64,000 bases of DNA, from assembly GCA_026261815.1 (NCBI GenBank), contig JAMPIT010000350.1, positions 2,418,001 to 2,482,000 of the forward strand, given 5' to 3'. The position numbers and the translations under genes were made by a program. Positions 24,576 to 35,316 of this stretch are shown here, one piece after another. Origin of the DNA: Monarcha castaneiventris obscurior. Its lineage: Eukaryota; Chordata; Aves; Passeriformes; Monarchidae. Every line of letters starts with the position of its first letter. Within the stretch, counting starts at the first letter, position 1. The notes beneath the pieces were generated by a model. That model had not been told where the DNA came from. It searched no databases and saw only the letters and a list, made by a program, of their open reading frames with translations.

Positions 24576-24856
24576 GTGAGGCCGCCCCCGGAGAACGCAC
24601 GGGAAAGCGCCTCCCGGCCCGCGCCCCCGTCCCGGAGCTTCTCGCGGGGGGCACCGCAGGTCAGCGCGGCCCCATCCGGCGCTCCGCCGCGCCGTCTCCC
24701 TGCGTCCTGCTCGCCGCTGTCGGAACCGGGGTCGGGGGAGCCGCTGGCGGAGCCGGGGCTGTCGGCGGGAAGGGCTCGTTCCCCGGGGAGCGGGGAGTGC
24801 GGCGGTGCCCGGTGCGGCTGAGAGGCTTCAGCCGGGTGGGTCACCCGGGGTCCTCG

Positions 24857-25215
24857 GGGCGCTGCTGCACGCGTGTCCCGGCAGCACCGGGAGGCTGCTG
24901 CCTGGATGCCCGGGGTAGGTAAGGAGCGCCGCTGCACAGCTGTCCCGGGGAGCTCGGGAAGGGTTTTCTGGGTGCTCTTCGGTGGAGTCAGAGGGCTTTG
25001 CTGCATGGATTTCCCGGGTGCTGCTCCATGGATGTGCTGGAGCGATAAGGCGGTCTGCTGCCTGCATTTCGTGGGGAAACCTAAAGGACGTTTTGCTGGA
25101 TGGATTTCTGAAGGTTTTGCTGGATGGGTATCAGAGAGAGCTGGGGAGAGATTTGCAGAGTGATTATCCAGGGGATCGAAGAGGGATCTACTGCATGTAT
25201 GCCTGGAGAGAACGC
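24857..25215 (+). repeat. Degenerate minisatellite at the start of intron 1
   Basis: About ten diverged copies of a motif close to GCTGCTGCATGGATTTCCCG recur. Examples are GCTGCTGCACGCGTGTCCCG, GCTGCTGCCTGGATGCCCGG, GCTGCACAGCTGTCCCGG, GCTGCATGGATTTCCCGG, TTGCTGGATGGATTTCTG and CTACTGCATGTATGCCTGG. Copy starts lie near 24861, 24894, 24927, 24997, 25020, 25052, 25092, 25116, 25150 and 25187, so the usual period is roughly 33-36 bp with irregular steps. GC and CpG content decay from left to right. Because the units lack stops in some frames, the array also creates long spurious open frames on both strands. Confidence 0.65.
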
Positions 25216-28200
25216 GGGAAGGGTTTCCTAGGGATGAGGGTGTTCGGTGGCTGCTCTCGCACGTGCTTTGTGCAAGAAAAATATAAGAAGCTTCCTGGAG
25301 AAGCGCCTTGTGCAAAGTGTATGCAATCGATAGCAGAAGAGCCTCATCCCATCTTCAAAACTGGTTGTAAAATCTGTTTGGTGTCTCAAATTGCTTTTCA
25401 GCATCTGACACAATCAAGTGCAAAATGCTCTCTTCTGCATACAGCCAAGTGCTCGTTTCTGCCTTCTACTTAGCGGTAACAAGCGAGCTGTAATAACCAG
25501 ATTCTTCCTGCTGTATGAAAGAGGAATTCTTTTTTTCTCTTTGGTTTAGCAAATGCTGTAGTGTTTCTCTATCCAAAGTAGAGCTGGTACCTTGCTGCCT
25601 TGCAGATTTTGCTTCACAATGACATTTAAATCTCTTCACTGCTTTGTCTTTAGAGGTGCATGTCAGACGACTGCCAAATAGGCTGGCAGGATTAGAATGA
25701 CTGGCCAGGTTACAGTGTCCTTTAGTAAATCTGCCCACCTGGTGACAATTTAGGATGGTAGTAAAGTCTGAGCTTGTGTCTGGTCCTGTGGCTAAGCAGC
25801 CACTGGGATTTTGCTGGCCGTGGCACGGCAGCACAGAGAGAAGTCCTGCTGATGTGTCTCTTCGGGCTGGGAGGTGATGCTGTGTTTCCATGGGCTGTAT
25901 CCATGTGTGCTGTGTCCCACCAAGCCACGTAGTGCTCAAGCCTGACTGCAGCCCTGGGGACCTCTTCTTATGACAGCTGCTGTCAGTGGTGAAATGGTTG
26001 CCTGGAGAGAGTTTGGCCAAGATTTCTACTACACTTTGCTGCATTTAATACCTGATTGGTTTCTGAAGTGGGCATGTGATACACCTACACAAGGTGCTGG
26101 AGTACCTCCTGCTGCCCAGCTGGGCAAAATGATGGAGTAGACACTCACCCTCTCCGAGTACTGTGATCTAATTTGAGATGGCTAAATGTGCAACTTTGAT
26201 TTTTATCAAAAATTTCTTTCATTTTTGCTGAAGACAGAATACCGCGTACCTTCCAACCTGGCAGAGCCCTGATGCTGGGTACCCACCTGAAATGAGAAGT
26301 TATGTTCAAGTACTGTGAAGATGAATGTTTTTATTGGGCAAGTCCTACTTCATTATTCAGCATTCTGAGGACAAATATTAATGGTAGCACTTGTGTTTCC
26401 TATTCCTGCTCCAAAGAGCCCACAGTCAAAGGAATGCAGACCTTGTTTTTGCCAACGCTGACAAGAGAGCAGAGATATTACTTTTTACGGATCTTGGCAG
26501 CCCTTTTGGAATTCCTCAGCGTGAAGGCACATGCAGCGGGGGTACAGATGGAGATCCTCCTGTGGAGGAGCAGCTTGAGACCCTGGCTGGGCCGTGCAGC
26601 ATATGGCAGCTTTGCACATCGTGCACAGCCAACACAGGCAGCCACCAACATCCAGACATCAGCTCAGCTGCTTGTCCACGGTCGTGGGGCTTCCTTGAGA
26701 CTGCTAACATGCCACCTCTTTAAGCCTCTCTGGGGAGGAAGACTCTTACCTTTATCTATGTACAGGAAAGGAGTAATCCTAATTTTGCCTGAAGCTGGAT
26801 CTCAGTGACAGTTCAAATATTTCTTTTACCATTTGGGTCCCTGTGGACTCTATATGTACCTCTGTTTTGTCTTCCTCTCAGTGCCAAAGCATCGTTTTTT
26901 TCACAATGCAGAAAGTCTTTTTTTGGTACCAGGGAGCTTACATTGTTTGTATTGGTTACATACAGTGAAATGGAAGAATGTGTTGGCAAGAAATCCGTTT
27001 TGATACTGGTGACACAGCATGTCAAGTTAAACAGTTTTGTTGCAAATAGGTATTTAACATCAACTGCTTTACTTTCTGACAAAAACTACCCCTAAATATG
27101 CGATGCTGAGTGACCACTGAACCTTTTTCCCTTTTTATTATTATGACTATATTTTCTCAAATTTGCTGAGATCTGCTGCATTGTTCTGTGGTTTTCTGAA
27201 CTCCTACTTCATCTTCTGCCTGGCTGTCAAAATGAAGCTGAAGGATCACGTGCTTGATCACACCGTAGAACCAGAACAGGGACAGAAAATGTCTAGGGCT
27301 TTTTTAATGTATTTTATGTGACCATTTAAACTAATATCCTGGAAACGTTTCTTTGTCTTTTCTTGGCATGCAAAATCATTTGCACTGCTAACCTACCTCA
27401 CAGTCTGTGGGAGGTTCTCTCTGTTAAATGCTTACAAGGCACTCAAGACACCCTGCTAAAAGGTGACATTGAAGTGCAGCGTTTTAGTTAATGCTTTTGG
27501 AAAATTCTGGGCTAGTTTCCCTCCTTTACTGGACTTACTGGAGTCACTGTACTATGTGTGATTGACCTACAGAGAAGTTTTGTATTGACTGTTTAGCTTT
27601 GTAACCAATTGCCAGTAAATTGATGCAACTCTGAAGTGGATTGAAGTAGCATGAGTAAAAGTGATTATAATGACAGAGCTTATTTCTACAAATTTGTTAA
27701 ACTATGCAGCAGGGATGTCTTTTGTGCCAATGTAACTGTCAGCAGTAGCAGCTGGGTCATTTAACCATATTTATGAGTTCCTGGTGTTTCACTTCTCTCT
27801 TCTTAGAGGAGCTAGATTCCAACCAACCCTGAATATTTTACACAAAACAATATCTGGTAGCACCAGGAGTCACTCCTGGGATTTTTGCTGCCTCCTTGAA
27901 GATTACAAGTAACTGCTTAAAATGTTTTGGAGGCTCAGCAATTTTTAATATTTACACTTACAAAGTGTGCAAAAAATTAACCATTTTGCATACTAATCAA
28001 AGTAGCATTTATGGTTTTGAGACATGAAATACAGCAATTCCATCACCATAAAAATGTGTTTCTTTGTGATTCTGATCACAAATGCAGCAGCAGTTTACTG
28101 GCAGGGAAAAGAGAATTACAGTGTTCCCCAACAGTGTATTAAATGGATAAAATTCAGGCAAATTAATGGCATTGGAAGAGTAATCATACATAATCTTCAT

Positions 28201-30547
28201 CCCTTGTCTTACTCTGAATCAAGTATGTATTTGCTATTATATTTGCAGATACCTTGATCTCATGCCCCATATGTGTATGCTTTTTTAACATAAAGCTCCT
28301 TAAGCAGAGATTTCTTCTTCCTGCAAGACTCCATCCTGTTTACTGTGGTCCTGGCTGAGGATCTGGTGGGTTGTTTCTAAAATCACACCTGGTGGTGCTG
28401 GAAATCTCAGACATCCAGGAGCACTTCTGGCACTGTTTAGTGAAATGGTGAACAATTCCTATCATTCTGCAGACATATCCTGTAGCTACTTTGTCTCTGA
28501 TGAGGACTGAAAAAGCCCCTATTTTAATGAAATCACCCGTGAAGTGGGTCCTTAGGTTAAAATTACCTTGGTGGGCTGTGCTGGCTGACGGTACCTTAAT
28601 GTTGTGATGTGCCTCCTGATGCTACTTTAATTATGAACTAGTGTTAGCAATCCTTCCTCTGTCTGTGCGTGAGAAACTGAAATGATGCAGAAAACAATGT
28701 GTTCTAGTTCTTGAGTTTCCTAGTCCTGGGATTTTTGTTTGCCCCTCCTGGTGGCAGTAGGAAACAGAGGGGCTTGATAGGTCATGTGGGATCTAATACC
28801 CAAGGGCTGCAGAAATCAAATTATTGTCTGTTTACTTAATGTTGCTTGAAGTATCAATGTGGAATGGGGGGAATCTCCTCTTTCTGTCATCTGTAAACTG
28901 CTCCTGAGAAAGTCTTTATGTACAGAAATTGGGCCAGAATTGTATCCATGTGTTAACCTTGCTGCTTTGTGACAGGCTTGGAAGGAAACTTGGGGCTTCA
29001 ACAAGACCACCACAAACAGAGTCACTGATCTGAGCAGTGCCCTGGCTCACCAGAGGGCCCTCAAGCAAATATTCAGTGTTCCCCTACTCTGTGATGTTTT
29101 TATTAATCTTTCACATCTTCATCTTGTGATGTAGATGGGTGGGATCTTTTGAAGACATCCGTATCAGTGCTTCCAAAGATTTGTATCCTTCCGGAAGTAG
29201 TTGACAAAACATATTTTGGTCTTGGTTTCTTTTATCCATTTTTCCTTCTACTCTGGGATGGCCTTTAGTCTTTGCTGTGCTCTCTAGCAGCTGCTGTTCC
29301 ATGATGATGTGCTTTTGGTTCCACTGTGTTGATAGCTCTTTTCTCTTGTGCCCCTGCAATTGTTTTCTCCACAATGATCCATCCAAAAATGGCTTTCTTT
29401 CTAGGAAAGTCCTTGTAAGTAAAAGTATTCAGTCAGCATAAACAAAAGCACATAGTTTTGTCACCTGCTCTGCCTTAATGGTAAATGGTCTCTCTGTGGG
29501 ACCTAAATCTCTGCTGCTTGAGCCAGCAGTTCAAATGCAGTCATCTTCTCACCCAGTTTACGAGCGCTCGAGAATGTTATAGGTCAGCATAGGTCCATTT
29601 CTTTAGCAAAGTATAAGAGATTCTTGTCATTTTTGGTACTTTTTGACAACCCTAGTCTGTAAATCTAACAAATGCTGGATTATAGTATATAGGAAAAAAT
29701 AATCCATTGCTTCTCGTAAGTGGCCTAGTGATAATAGGGGTAAGAGTGATGCCCATTTGTCCTGGAAAATTAGCTGCTATCTGCTGAGGATTGTTGTGAT
29801 TTTTTGATTTTCAGGCAGTTAGCTAAACTTTGCCTCACAGTTTTTGGTAAGGATTTGTTTGTGCTTTGGTTCCTATCTAGCTAAACCAGGCGTGTGTGCC
29901 ACAGATATGTTTTGTTGCTCAGACAACAAGAGCAGAGTTTGCATGGGTGAAATCCCTCACAGTTACTAACTTAAATACATTCAAAGAGTAGGATTTGTTA
30001 AAATCAGACTTCCTTTCATTAGAAAAATAAAGCAGTGAAAGGGAGAGCTTAGCCACTGAGTGGAATCCTCAGCTCAAGGCATTGGCACATCTGAGGGTTG
30101 TTCCCTGTCACCCAGTTAAATGACCCAGGCAGATGTCCCAGCCTTGACCCATTTCTGGAGTGAGCCTGTAAATCAGGAGCCTGAAATCCTTCAGTGTCTG
30201 AGGAGGCTTTAACAAGGTTATCTGCACATTGCTGAGGAGGCATTTCCACTGTGTTTACCTGTCACTCAGGAACTAAATAAATTCTTCAACTGCTTTGTAT
30301 GAGTCTCTTAAACAGACATCAGGTAACATTGTTTTCTCATCCTAAACTCAAACCACTGCAAGAAGACAGTTTCTCCCTGTGTTACTGAACACATTTTTTC
30401 TGTTTCCTGTCCTTTCTCAGATAGCAAGAGGATTGATGATGATTAACTCTATTTTTTTGGTCACCTTAGTTTTCTTTTACAGTCAGTGGAGGAAAACTTC
30501 TTCAGACAAGATGAACTGTGCCCTAAATTGTCCTTTTCTCCCGGATG

Positions 30548-30560
30548 GCTATAAAAGGAG
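30548..30560 (+). promoter_or_regulatory. Strong TATA-like motif inside intron 1
   Basis: GCTATAAAAGGAG matches the TATA-box consensus very well. An AP-1-type TGAGTCAG follows near 30,586. It is about 4 kb upstream of coding exon 2 on the gene's strand, so it could drive an alternative first exon. The sequence alone gives no proof of transcription, and such motifs occur by chance in AT-rich introns. Confidence 0.25.
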
Positions 30561-32194
30561 CACAGGGCAAACAGCTCAGGTGTGTGAGTCAGAGGCTGGG
30601 GGAGAGGAATCCTCCTGCATGTGTCTGACTATTGCATGGGTCAGGCAGCACAACCTGGCAACGTGGGCAGCGTGCTCCCGGGGAATCACCACACACAGTC
30701 CCTGTCTTAGCCCACCTGCTCTGACCTCCCGTGCATTTGCAGTAGCTGCAGCCGGGTATCCACTTACTGCATAGATAGTAACTTCTCTAGACACTTGAAA
30801 ATATTATAAGCACTCTATATGCGTTACTTAAGTTACTTGTCATCACAAAATAAATAGTAAGTACCATTAATTTTGTTCATACATTCTTTATTTAATTCAT
30901 GCTCTGCCATTCTCTTTATAAGCGAGGTATAGTAACGTGATATACATTAGTGCAGGAACAGTTCCAGTTTTTTTGATCTCATCATGTGTTACCTTTTCCA
31001 CAGTGGAAATCAATATCGTAACTTGGCAATATATTAACTTATATAAATTTCACATAGTACCATCATCCACTTCAACAGCGAGGCAAAATTAGTTGAATAC
31101 TGGCAGCCAGGAATACTTTTTCCTCCAGCTGGTGACTTGTGAGATACTTGTGCAAGGTTTACTGTAATCCATAGGGGTTCTGATTCCCGAGGAGAGACAG
31201 CATATTTTCAGTGATGGTTTGCAAGCTTTCTGTCCTCAGTGTGGGCTGATCCGCTCATGAACTGCCTACCATCACAGTTTACAAAACAGTGTGTCACATT
31301 GTAGGTCTGATGGATATCTGGTGTAAATTCATTCTTTTCCAATCTACAGGCCTATGACTTTTTATACCAGATGAGAAACTGGCCAAATGCTACCACCAGT
31401 CCAACAACTGAAAATGCAAAACCTTATGTTTCTGTGAAAAAGCAGTCAGGACAATCACGACCAGAAATGCAGAAAGTATGAAGTAAAACCTGAATTGGTG
31501 GGAAGGGGGCAGGAACTCAGACTTTTGAATGTGAGGAAGACAGAAATAACTCTAGTTTGTCCTGACTGACACAAGATTATCATCTTTGCATCTGGCACAC
31601 TGTAAACATTCATTATAGATACTGATCTTATTATACATTTCACATGGGTGTGACTCAGCCAGCAAGTATGAGGATTTCTCTCTGTGTTGACCTTTCTAAT
31701 ATTTACATGAAAAAATGGGAGGTAACAATGTGGGACACATGTTGAGAAATGCTTCTCTGTGTCCCATGCTTAGATAATTGATCAGTGCATCTTCTTTTCC
31801 TCCCAAACATCTGCTCTCACTAGAGCTGGTTATGATGTACCTCCTCTTCTCCACATTGCTATCCTTGCACATATAAAGGCAATGAAAATGAGGATAGCAG
31901 GCAACTGAATCCAGCTTAAACAAAAGTGAATTTATCCTCTCCCTTCTCAAAGTAAATCAATTCAAGTTGTCATGATGGTCACTTATTTTCTCTTCCCAAA
32001 CTCTGCACGTAGCAAAATGAAAATAAAACACCCCTTTATGTCTGTAGTCAATGTCTCTATGTTATGTGTTTATTTGCATACAGCTGACCTGACTCACTTC
32101 AGTATTGCTGTGAAAATTTTCCTTTTCTCATCAGTGATCTTTTTATGTTTTGAGGTGCTATTTCTTTTTGTGTTAAGATTTGCTTAGTAGCTGT

Positions 32195-32370
32195 GCTAAG
32201 AGTTTGCCCAGAGAGGCGGTGGAATCTCATCCTTGTAGGTAACATAGAGCTGGACTGGAGGTGGCCCAGAGCAGCCTGTTTGAATGGGCCTTGCTCTCAA
32301 CAGGTTCAGAGAGGCTGGATCACAGACCTGCTGGGATCCCCTCCGACCAGGATTATCTCTGCCAGTTACT
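32195..32370 (+). mobile_element. Decayed CR1 LINE fragment in intron 1
   Basis: GTTTGCCCAGAGAGGCGGTG with GAATCTCATCCTTG, then GACCTGCTGGGATCCCCTCC and GACCAGGATTATCTCTGCC, follow the order of a CR1 3' region: 'gcccagagaggtggtggagtctccatccttgg', then 'gacctgctgtgggtgacccctgcctggcagg'. The terminal tail is not recognisable. Orientation is plus and the limits are approximate. Confidence 0.65.
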
Positions 32371-34571
32371 TGAGCTCTTACTAAACTTGCCATAGTCTAG
32401 ACTTTACTTTGGTCTTCAGACATTTAAGTCAAGACTAGAATCTCGCTGGCACAGGCACTATTCAGCACTGCTAACCCAAGCATGAAAAAAAATGCTGTAA
32501 TTGCCATAGATTTTAAAATGCTGCATTTTTTTCCAGTGGTTTTCTTTTCAGACCTGAAGATAGCTTTGAAAATGTAACCAAACTTCCACTGCATTTCCAG
32601 GAGCTGAGATGCTCCAGTTTTTACCCCCCCCAAAGGCACCTGCCCAGTAATGGGTAAATTGCAGTAAATTTCCCACTGGGAGTTGATGCTTTATGTAAAC
32701 TCCTGAAATCTGCCTGTTGTGTGACATCTGGCTGGTCTTCTGTAGCATAGTTACACAGATCTCTTTTTGTCTTCATATTTGCAGGTATGCTACTTTTAAA
32801 ACCTCTAACAGCTTTTCGGATTTGCTAGCAGTAAGACAAACATTTAATTCACTAGCACAATTTATCATATTTATTTATTTAAAAACGATTAAAAATGGAC
32901 ATCTCTTTTATTAGTAATCTGTTATTATCCAGTTATAGTCCAATTGGAGACAGCTAAATGTTCCCAGACTTAATTGATCAGTCTTGAGAAGGTTATTTTT
33001 TGATGAAATAGGCAGGAGGGGATAATTTTTAAAGGTGAATTGAAATGACACAGTTGAATTTATAACAATTGCTGCACAATAGCTGTAACTGAGTATCTGA
33101 CAAAACCAACAAGCATGCTCTACATCAATAAAGAGAGAACCAAAAAAATGACACAATAACAGATGGACTGCAGTGAGTAGAAGAAATGCACTTGTCAAAA
33201 GTGACTAAATTATGTACAGTTCAGTTTCTCCGAGGGGAGCACACTGTGCACCTGCCCAAACAAAATGTGTGCCACATCCAGCACATACACTGGCAGAAGA
33301 ATCAGTTGATCTTACTGTCTCAACATATTTGTCCTGGTAGTCAGTGGTTATTTTTAGTATGAAGGAAGAGAGTCATGCTTTGTGATTAGCTGAGAACAGA
33401 GATTTCATGACTGCCAAAGGTTCACCTGTCTGTGGGCTCTCAGTGGTGGCCAGGGCAGTGTATGGTACCACTGCAGCATTGGATATTGTCCTGTCAGGGT
33501 GTCAGGAGGAGTTTGACCCCGGTTCTTTTGTTCACCAGTTTGTTCTGAAAAGTATTTGAGCTAAATAAGGTAACAGTCACCCCTCTGGTGGAGGGTCAGT
33601 GAGAGGAGAGGTCATGCATCTTGGCAGCAGGCTGCACAACCGGTTCAAGGCAGCCCTGCAGGGTTAGGGCCAGGACTACTCAGTCCTGCTCCTGGCTGCA
33701 GGAGGGAGAGTGAATACATCGTGATGAATGCATTTGCGTTCAGGGAAATGTGTGTTTTTGTCTCCTGTGGGTGCTTTTGAAAATTTCTACCTCTAGGGAA
33801 AACGGTGGTATTTATTTGCTCAGTATTTTTATTGTAGTGTTCAACTTCACTGAATGGAAATCCATGTTCCCTTGTTAGCTACTGACATTTTCATCTCTTC
33901 CTTTTGCTTTGTCTTTTTTTTCCCTGCGGTGTTCTCTGTATTTGAGTGCCTCCTTTTTGTCATTCTCGTTCTAGTTCTGTGCTAACAGCAGTCCTGCCTC
34001 TCAGTATCTTATTTTTCTCAGACATAATCAGGAATGAAAAAAATGTCATTATTGACTATGGAGGGGCAAGATATAATGCTCCAGGTAGATCAGTAGGGAA
34101 GGAAAATGCTGTCATCTCTAAAGATTTGTTAAAAAAGGGTAGCCCAATGTAGCATGTAAGGTCAGGTGGGTAGAATCCAAACCTTATTTATGGTAAATGT
34201 CAGATCTGACACAGAAATGTATGAAGCGCTTGAAATTTAAACCACCGCCTGGATATTTTATAAATTATAGTACAATAAATTACTAAGGGACAAAAAGTGG
34301 TTGAAGACCAGCTCTAGGTGTTTTTTTCCTCTGTGCGGTGTACCTCAAGTATCTGTGTATAGGCACTAATTTTCAGCTTTTCCTTATATGGGCTTTCTGG
34401 TCATGCTCCTGATTTTCTTACCATGTGATATTTCCCCCCTCCAGGGTTGCTGAGGGCAATAACTTCTCCTCTTTCCCATGGTCTGAAATTGGAGTTTGGC
34501 TGTGTCTGTATGGATGCAGTTACTGTTCCGAATCTCACCCATGGTTTCATTTTGTTTCTCTTTCCAATCAG

Positions 34572-34657
34572 AAAATGAAGAGTTTGGCCCAAAGACGCCA
34601 GTCTGCACCATCTTTGATCTTTGTCAAAGCACTCAGCAGATCTAGATCAGCCTCAAG
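34572..34657 (+). CDS. ARHGAP20: ARHGAP20-family RhoGAP, coding exon 2
   Basis: The 86-nt exon lies between CCAATCAG and GTGAGTCAG and encodes protein residues 35-62 plus two bases of codon 63: KMKSLAQRRQSAPS, then LIFVKALSRSRSAS. The block K-M-K-x-L-A-x-R-R-x-S-A-P-S-L-I is characteristic of the ARHGAP20 N-terminus. Arg42-Arg43-Gln44-Ser45-Ala46-Pro47 fits both a basophilic (PKA-like) phosphosite and a mode-1 14-3-3 site (R-x-x-S-x-P). The segment is basic and serine-rich and is probably disordered, leading into the PH domain. The exon ends in phase 2 (AG|G = Arg63). It is isolated between introns of 10.0 and 17.4 kb. Confidence 0.85.
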
Positions 34658-35291
34658 GTGAGTCAGTGAGTTTTGCTGGTTGTACTGTTTTGCAGTTTCT
34701 CGGCCCGAAACTTGAAATATTTTTGAGCTGTTGTCCACACCAGGTTGTTGAACACAGTTCAGGCTCCTCAGTAGCTGCACAGCCATAAAGCCTGCTGAGA
34801 GATGTGACAGAACCAGCCCAGGCACCGGCTGATCTCCTAGAGGGGGTTTCCTCAGTGCTGCCACACTGAGCTGTTCATACCTGACTGGGTGGGCAGGGCT
34901 GCTCTGCAGTTTGCAGCTGGGCATGCGACATTTGGGCTGCTCAGTTGTGACAGTTTGTGCCTGGCTGTGGTTGCCTGCTGTGGAAATGGAAGGGGCAGAA
35001 GAAGAGGGATGAATGCTTGTTGCCTTGGACACTTGCACAGTCTGGTGTAACTCAGGATTGTTCATTGTAGAATTGCACAATTTAATTTGGGCTAAGTTTT
35101 TTGTGTCATTGCCTGCTGCATGGTACAGGCTCTCCAGGGCTCTGGAAGCACCTGCTGGTTCAGGATAATGCTGTGGGCCAGGATCTGGTGATCACAGCCT
35201 TCTCCTGTCCAGTATTAGCACTTGTGGGGCTGAATATGTGGGTGTTAAGCATTCAGCCTTTTTTGTCCTTGTCTTCTACCAGAATCAGCCA

Positions 35292-35316
35292 TCCTTCCTC
35301 CCTCCCTCCCTCCTCC
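35292..35316 (+). repeat. Pyrimidine-rich (CCTC)n run
   Basis: TCCTTCCTCCCTCCCTCCCT followed by CCTCC, a simple pyrimidine repeat with no gene association. Confidence 0.75.

Larger units (their letters stand above)
23860..24960 (+). promoter_or_regulatory. CpG-island promoter of the ARHGAP20-family gene
   Basis: GC and CpG content rise sharply from about 23.86 kb and fall back by about 25.0 kb. The densest part is 24.2-24.85 kb, spanning the presumed transcription start and the first coding exon. No TATA box lies before exon 1. There is an NRF1 palindrome and a cluster of GGCGTG boxes, as expected of a TATA-less CpG promoter. The exact transcription start is unknown; I infer it lies between about 24,300 and 24,460. 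Several long open frames on both strands here arise from low stop-codon density in GC-rich DNA. Confidence 0.8.
24576..34571 (+). other. Intron 1 (about 10.0 kb)
   Basis: GT-AG intron, phase 0: donor GTGAGG after exon 1 and acceptor TTTCTCTTTCCAATCAG before exon 2. It contains the tail of the CpG island, a degenerate minisatellite (about 24,857-25,215), a consensus TATA-like motif at 30,548-30,560 and a decayed CR1 piece near 32.2 kb. Open frames of 192 codons (minus, 25466-26044) and 168 codons (plus, 26302-26808) resemble nothing I recognise and are taken as chance. Confidence 0.8.

Noticed and set aside
23930..24922. 330-codon plus-strand open frame over the CpG island
   Set aside because: It overlaps coding exon 1 in a different frame and has no family similarity; it reflects low stop density in GC-rich DNA.
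24242..25315. 357-codon minus-strand open frame across the promoter and intron 1
   Set aside because: Its length is explained by GC-rich island sequence and by the minisatellite units lacking stops; composition is Pro/Arg/Ala-rich low complexity and it lies antisense to a well-supported exon.
26302..26808. 168-codon plus-strand open frame in intron 1
   Set aside because: No recognisable family, an overlapping alternative frame, and no splice connection to the gene model; plausible as chance in 64 kb.
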